Assembly (NCBI GenBank): GCA_035550655.1
Contig: DASZOU010000034.1
Span: 11,335-75,334 of the forward strand
Direction: 5' to 3'
Source of the DNA: DASZTV01 sp035550655
GTDB taxonomy: Bacteria; Actinomycetota; Actinomycetes; JAFAQI01
Length of the DNA: 64,000 nucleotides
Shown here piece after piece: positions 60,311 to 64,000 of this stretch. How positions within the stretch are numbered: position 1 is the stretch's first letter; each line of letters starts with the position of its first letter. The translations under genes were made by a program, and so were the position numbers. The notes below the pieces were generated by a model, which saw only the letters and a program-made list of their open reading frames with translations, was not told the DNA's origin and ran no database searches.

Positions 60311-60669
60311 GTCACCACGTCGCCGAGCTGCGCAGCGAAGGTGTCGGCAGTGAACGGCTTGGCGATGAGGAACATCGCCCCGGCGTCCGCTGCCTGTTCG
60401 CGCATCGCCGGCGTGCCCTCCGAGGTGACGAATCCGAACGGCACGTCACTGCCTCGCTGGCGCAGTGTCTTGAGGAACTCGAGCCCGTTCATCTCCGGCA
60501 TGTTCCAGTCCGAGAGGACGAGCCCCGGCGTCTCGCTGTCCACCACCGACAGCCCTTCCACGCCGTTCTCCGCTTGCAGCAGCTCGTGATCCTCGTAACC
60601 GGCCTGTCGCAGCGTGCGCATGACGATCATTCGCATCGCCTTGCTGTCGTCGACAACGAGGATCTTCAT
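60307..60669 (-). CDS. cheY: chemotaxis response regulator CheY
   Basis: 120 residues from ATG 60669. Stand-alone receiver with an intact acidic pair D7-D8, phospho-acceptor Asp54 (LVLSDWNMPEMNG), Thr82 (FVTSEG) and Lys104 (LIAKPF). Phosphorylated by CheA and acts on the switch. Divergent from cheA. Confidence 0.93.
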   Translation of the reverse strand: MKILVVDDSKAMRMIVMRTLRQAGYEDHELLQAENGVEGLSVVDSETPGLVLSDWNMPEMNGLEFLKTLRQRGSDVPFGFVTSEGTPAMREQAADAGAMFLIAKPFTADTFAAQLGDVVT

Positions 60670-60744
60670 CGCTGGTTCCTTCGGTCGCTGGCGGATTGCG
60701 ACCTCAATCGGACGCAGCCGCCGAGGATCGAGGCGGACCCATGA

Positions 60745-60796
60745 CCAGACCGTGATAGCCCCTTGGGGCCAGACCGCGAAACCACCCCTGGGGTGG
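60745..60796. repeat. 24/25-bp tandem repeat with palindromic halves between cheY and cheA
   Basis: Unit 1 (60745-60768) is CCAGACCG-tgatag-CCCCTTGGGG; unit 2 (60769-60793) is CCAGACCG-cgaaacca-CCCCTGGGG. The palindrome GCCCCTTGGGGC spans 60758-60769 and CCACCCCTGGGGTGG spans 60782-60796. Lying 75-125 bp from each start, it looks like a binding array for a shared regulator of the divergent genes. Confidence 0.5.
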
Positions 60797-60869
60797 GCTG
60801 TCGGCGTTGGTGGCCCGGCCGACTTCGTGATCACCAAGCCGAAGTCCGATCCAAGCCAGGGGGTCTTGC

Positions 60870-63185
60870 GTGTCCGGTGCGGACGACCTTGACGAGATCC
60901 TGTCCGAGTTCCTCGTCGAGAGCCACGAGAACCTCGACCAGCTCGACCGCGACCTCGTCGCACTCGAGCAGGAGCCGGACTCACGAGCGTTGCTCGGTTC
61001 GGTCTTCCGGACGATCCACACGATCAAAGGCACCAGCGGGTTCCTCGGAATGCCGCATCTGGAGCGGTTGACGCACCACGGCGAGAACCTGCTGAGCCTG
61101 TTGAGAGACGGCGAGCTTCGCCTCGACCCCGACATCACCAGCGCACTGCTTCAGCTTGTGGACACGGTGCGCGCGGTGCTCGCCGACATAGAGGCGACCG
61201 GCAGTGAAGGTGACTCCGATCACGACGACCTGATCGCGCAGCTCGCCGCCCTCGCGACGAAACCGGGGGAAGCATCAAGCGCAGCCGACATCTCCAACGA
61301 CACCGAGGTTGTGACGCCGGCGGAGCCGGTCGGTGAGACGACGACCGGCGCTGTGGAGGAGTCAGTCGTGGTTGTCGACCCGGCCCCCCAGCCGGTCGAT
61401 GATGCGACCCCGAGCGACGTGCCGGCGGACCCAAGCGGAATCTATGGGGACGCCGAGGCCGGCTTGGTCGACCGCCGCCGTTCCGTAGCCGACTCCAGCA
61501 TCCGGGTCGACGTCGCACTGCTGGACAGCATGATGCAGATGGTCGGCGAGCTCGTTCTCACGCGGAACCAGATCGTCCAGCACAGCACCTATCAGGAGGA
61601 CCTGGGTCTCGTCCGCGCCTCCCAGCGCCTCGACCTCATCGTGAGCGAGCTGCAGGGCGCGGTGATGCGCACCCGCATGCAGCCGATCGACAACGTGTTC
61701 TCGAAGCTGCCGCGGGTCGTGCGCGATCTGGCGCAGAGCTGCGGCAAGCAGGTCAGAGCACGGCTCGAAGGGCGGGACACCGAGCTCGACAAGACGGTGC
61801 TCGAGGCGATCAAGGATCCGCTGACGCATCTCACGCGCAACGCGGTCGACCACGGCATCGAGACTCCCGAGGAGCGCGCGGCCGCCGGGAAGCCGGAAGA
61901 GGCGGTCCTGCTGCTTCGTGCCTTCCACGAGTCCGGCCAGGTCGTGATCGAGATCAGCGACGACGGTCGCGGCATCGACGTGCAGAAGGTCGCCCGCACG
62001 GCGCGTGAGCGCGGGGTCATCTCCGCGGACCGGCTCGCCACGATGAGTGAGCGAGACCTGCTCTCCCTCATCTTCCTGCCGGGCTTGTCCACGGCGACCG
62101 CGGTGACCAACGTCTCAGGTCGCGGTGTCGGAATGGACGTCGTCAAGACGAACATCGAGCGGATCGGCGGCACTGTCGAGGTGCTGACGCGAATCGGTGT
62201 CGGCACGACGATCCGGGTCCGGATTCCGCTGACCCTCGCGATCATTCCTGCCCTCCTCGTGTCGGGTCGGCACGGCGACCGCTACGCCATCCCGCAGGCG
62301 AACCTGGTCGAGCTGGTCCGGCTCGAGCCCGGCTCGGGGCCGTCGCCCATCGAGCTGGTCAACGGCGCGCCGGTGCACCGGCTGCGCGGCCGGCTGCTTC
62401 CGCTCGTCTCCCTCGAAGAGGTGCTCGGTAGTGGCACTGCTCCTGACTGGAGTGAGTACGCCGGGTCGGCGCTGTCCGGAGACGCCGCGCTGAATGTCGT
62501 GGTCCTGCAGGCCGACGGCCACCATTTCGGGCTCGTCGTCGACGAGGTTCACGACACCCAGGAGATCGTGGTCAAGCCGCTCGATCGGTTGATCAAGACC
62601 CTCGGCCTCTACGCCGGCGCAACCATCATGGGCGACGGCCGGGTCGCTCTGATTCTCGACGCGGTCGGGATCGCGCAGGCCGCGAGCGTCATCGGCGAGC
62701 GTCGTGAGCAGAACCGCACCGACGACGACATCGACGCCTCCGTCGCGTCGGAGGACAACATGATGCTGATCTTCACGGCGGCCGATGGTCGACGTCTGGC
62801 AGTGCCGCTCGCGCATGTCGCGCGCCTCGAAGAGGTCGACCCCGCGCGGCTCGAGCGCACCGGAGAACGTCACGTCCTCCAGTACCGCGACCAGCTGTTG
62901 CCGGTCCTTCGGGTCGGTGACCTCGTCGCTGGGGTGAAGGACCGTGACGACGTCGAAGGCGAGCTGCCGGTGGTCGTCTTCGCCGACGGTGACCGCCGGG
63001 TCGGGCTCGCGGTCGACGAGATCGTCGACGTCGTCACCGACCACGTCGTTCCATCGAAGACGTCGACGAAGGGCCTCATCGGCTGCGGCGTCATCGCCGG
63101 GAAGGTCACCGACCTGCTCGATGTCGACCTGGTCCTGCGGCACGCGCTGACCACTCTCGACGGCTCTGAAGAAGAGGCGGCCTAG
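60870..63185 (+). CDS. cheA: chemotaxis histidine kinase CheA with two CheW-like domains
   Basis: 771 residues from GTG 60870, behind AGGGGG. P1 Hpt domain (1-115) with phospho-His50 (TIHTIKGTSGFLGM). An acidic linker (about 130-195) shows no clear P2. P3 dimerisation (about 210-275, VALLDSMMQMVGELVLTRNQI) and P4 kinase with N-box LTRNAVDHGIE, ISDDGRGID and SGRGVGMDVV follow. P5 CheW-like spans about 450-590, and a second CheW-like domain about 630-765 (LIFTAADGRRLAVPLAHVARLEEVD, VGLAVDEIVDVV). The extra domain is not standard. Followed by cheW after 2 bp. Confidence 0.94.
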   Translation: MSGADDLDEILSEFLVESHENLDQLDRDLVALEQEPDSRALLGSVFRTIHTIKGTSGFLGMPHLERLTHHGENLLSLLRDGELRLDPDITSALLQLVDTVRAVLADIEATGSEGDSDHDDLIAQLAALATKPGEASSAADISNDTEVVTPAEPVGETTTGAVEESVVVVDPAPQPVDDATPSDVPADPSGIYGDAEAGLVDRRRSVADSSIRVDVALLDSMMQMVGELVLTRNQIVQHSTYQEDLGLVRASQRLDLIVSELQGAVMRTRMQPIDNVFSKLPRVVRDLAQSCGKQVRARLEGRDTELDKTVLEAIKDPLTHLTRNAVDHGIETPEERAAAGKPEEAVLLLRAFHESGQVVIEISDDGRGIDVQKVARTARERGVISADRLATMSERDLLSLIFLPGLSTATAVTNVSGRGVGMDVVKTNIERIGGTVEVLTRIGVGTTIRVRIPLTLAIIPALLVSGRHGDRYAIPQANLVELVRLEPGSGPSPIELVNGAPVHRLRGRLLPLVSLEEVLGSGTAPDWSEYAGSALSGDAALNVVVLQADGHHFGLVVDEVHDTQEIVVKPLDRLIKTLGLYAGATIMGDGRVALILDAVGIAQAASVIGERREQNRTDDDIDASVASEDNMMLIFTAADGRRLAVPLAHVARLEEVDPARLERTGERHVLQYRDQLLPVLRVGDLVAGVKDRDDVEGELPVVVFADGDRRVGLAVDEIVDVVTDHVVPSKTSTKGLIGCGVIAGKVTDLLDVDLVLRHALTTLDGSEEEAA

Positions 63186-63187
63186 CC

Positions 63188-63622
63188 ATGGGCGCTCGTC
63201 AGCTCTGCACCTTCATGCTCGGCGACCTCTACCTGGGTGTCGACGTGTGCGACGTACAAGAGGTCCTGCGCGAGCAGCCGATGACCGGAGTGCCCAGCGC
63301 TCCGGACATCGTCAGCGGCCTGATCAACCTGCGCGGCGAGATCGTCACGGCGATCGACCTTCGCCGCCGCCTCGGCATGGGTCCTCGCTCGCAGGAGGAG
63401 CCCGCCATGAATGTCGTCGTCCACGGCGAGGAAGGCCCCGTCAGCCTGCTCGTGGATGAGATCGGTGACGTCGTCGACGTCGAGGACACGGACTACCAGC
63501 CCGCCCCCGAGACCGTGCAAGGCCCGGCGCGCGAAGTGCTAGCCGGAACGTACCCCCTCCCTGACCGCCTCCTGCTGCTGCTGGACACAGCTGCGGCTTG
63601 TACCCCCGGAAGGTCCCTATGA
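63188..63622 (+). CDS. cheW: chemotaxis adaptor CheW
   Basis: 144 residues. CheW fold: LCTFMLGDLYLGVDVCDVQEVLREQPMTGVPSAPDIVSGLINLRGEIVTAIDLRRRL (outline) with the conserved G-L-x-N-L-R-G loop, and VSLLVDEIGDVVDV. Couples receptors to CheA. Its stop overlaps the next gene start (ATGA). Confidence 0.94.
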   Translation: MGARQLCTFMLGDLYLGVDVCDVQEVLREQPMTGVPSAPDIVSGLINLRGEIVTAIDLRRRLGMGPRSQEEPAMNVVVHGEEGPVSLLVDEIGDVVDVEDTDYQPAPETVQGPAREVLAGTYPLPDRLLLLLDTAAACTPGRSL

Positions 63623-64000
63623 GCTCCGAAACCCTGCCCCTGTCCGACGCCATCCCCGAGCCCCGCGCAAAGGGAAAGGGCGCGGACCGTCACGCCGAGG
63701 CTGACTCCGACGGCTGGTCGCCGTCCGACGAGCTCGAGCTGCGCCAGGCGGTCGAGGAGGCCGAGGCGGATGTGCGCGCCCTCAGCGATGTGGTCACGGC
63801 GCTGGAGACCGCCCATGACCCGGACATCGCCGCCCAGGTCGCGCTCGACAAGGTACGCGCGGCGTTCGGTTGGGCGTACGGCTCGTACTGGAAGGTCGAC
63901 CCGGCCGACCAGGCGTTGCACTTCGTGATCGAGTCCGGCGATGCGGGCGAGGAGTTCCGCAAGGTGACGCTCGCGGCGTCGTTCAAGGAGGGCGTCGGTC
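63619..64000 (+). CDS. GAF-domain chemoreceptor-like protein (partial, 3' end outside window)
   Basis: 127 codons are visible before the right edge. A polar, Glu/Ala-rich coil (EADVRALSDVVTALE) precedes a GAF-like sensor segment (FGWAYGSYWKVDPADQALHFVIESG). No N-terminal membrane helix, so a soluble receptor is likely. Position after cheA-cheW and the GAF start fit cytoplasmic methyl-accepting chemotaxis proteins; the signalling domain itself is not in the window. Confidence 0.65.
   Translation, partial: MSSETLPLSDAIPEPRAKGKGADRHAEADSDGWSPSDELELRQAVEEAEADVRALSDVVTALETAHDPDIAAQVALDKVRAAFGWAYGSYWKVDPADQALHFVIESGDAGEEFRKVTLAASFKEGVG

Noticed and set aside
1..64000. CRISPR arrays, tRNA/rRNA genes, insertion sequences or prophage
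   Set aside because: No regularly spaced repeat array of CRISPR size, no tRNA-like clover sequence noticed, and no transposase, integrase or phage structural protein among the coding regions.

Overview
The window comes from a flagellated, high-GC Actinomycetota (actinomycete-type) chromosome. The evidence is strong GC bias throughout, many GTG starts, 4-bp ATGA/GTGA gene overlaps, an ECF sigma/anti-sigma pair of the mycobacterial SigK/RskA type, an F420-type luciferase-like oxidoreductase, and a single-membrane flagellum: no L- or P-ring genes, and a FliW-CsrA switch. It looks most like flagellated lineages near Frankiales, Geodermatophilales or Kineosporiales, but I cannot name a genus. I see no tRNA, rRNA, CRISPR array, insertion sequence or phage gene.

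Region 1 (1-9.0 kb) is an envelope and fatty-acid module. A divergent, palindromic promoter region at about 7.6 kb separates an ECF sigma factor and its zinc anti-sigma factor (+ strand) from a long minus-strand gene string: FAD amine oxidase, DUF1365, two cyclopropane/methyl fatty-acid synthase-like methyltransferases, tatA-tatC-tatB, and two exported ferritin-like proteins (the last cut by the window edge). The sigma, oxidase, DUF1365 and methyltransferase part matches the mycobacterial sigK locus.

Region 2 (9.0-26.3 kb) is metabolic and stress-related. It holds a TPP-dependent oxidase/decarboxylase, an enolase-superfamily enzyme, a 1024-residue FAD/Fe-S oxidoreductase, a CBS protein, an acyl-CoA synthetase, a PAS-GGDEF-EAL protein, DUF72, GH15, an F420-type LLM oxidoreductase, DUF1360, two hemerythrin proteins flanking an orphan 110-residue gene, and a secreted protein of unknown family.

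Region 3 (26.5-59.7 kb) is the flagellar island. On the + strand are an atypical LuxR-type response regulator, about 450 bp of structured non-coding DNA, then fliW-csrA-fliA. All the rest is minus strand: flgN-flgK-flgL-glycosyltransferase, flagellin, fliD-fliS-fliT-like, flgB-flgC-fliE-fliF-fliG-fliH-fliI-fliJ-muramidase-fliK-flgD-flgE, flbD-motA-motB, and fliM-fliN-fliO-fliP-fliQ-fliR-flhB-flhA with an FlhF-like remnant and a small membrane protein. Three intergenic regions (flgN, flagellin, flgB) share a FliA-type promoter, CGGCTCA-N15/16-NCCGAT. The flagellin leader carries two ANGGA sites that fit CsrA control.

Region 4 (59.8-64.0 kb) is chemotaxis: cheY-cheX (minus) divergent from cheA-cheW-receptor (plus, receptor cut by the window edge). 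A 24/25-bp tandem repeat lies between the divergent starts.

Most promising for follow-up: the sigma-linked fatty-acid/Tat/ferritin string, the FliA/CsrA regulatory sites, the structured fliW leader, the phosphorylation-deficient receiver regulator, and the FlhF remnant lacking a GTPase.
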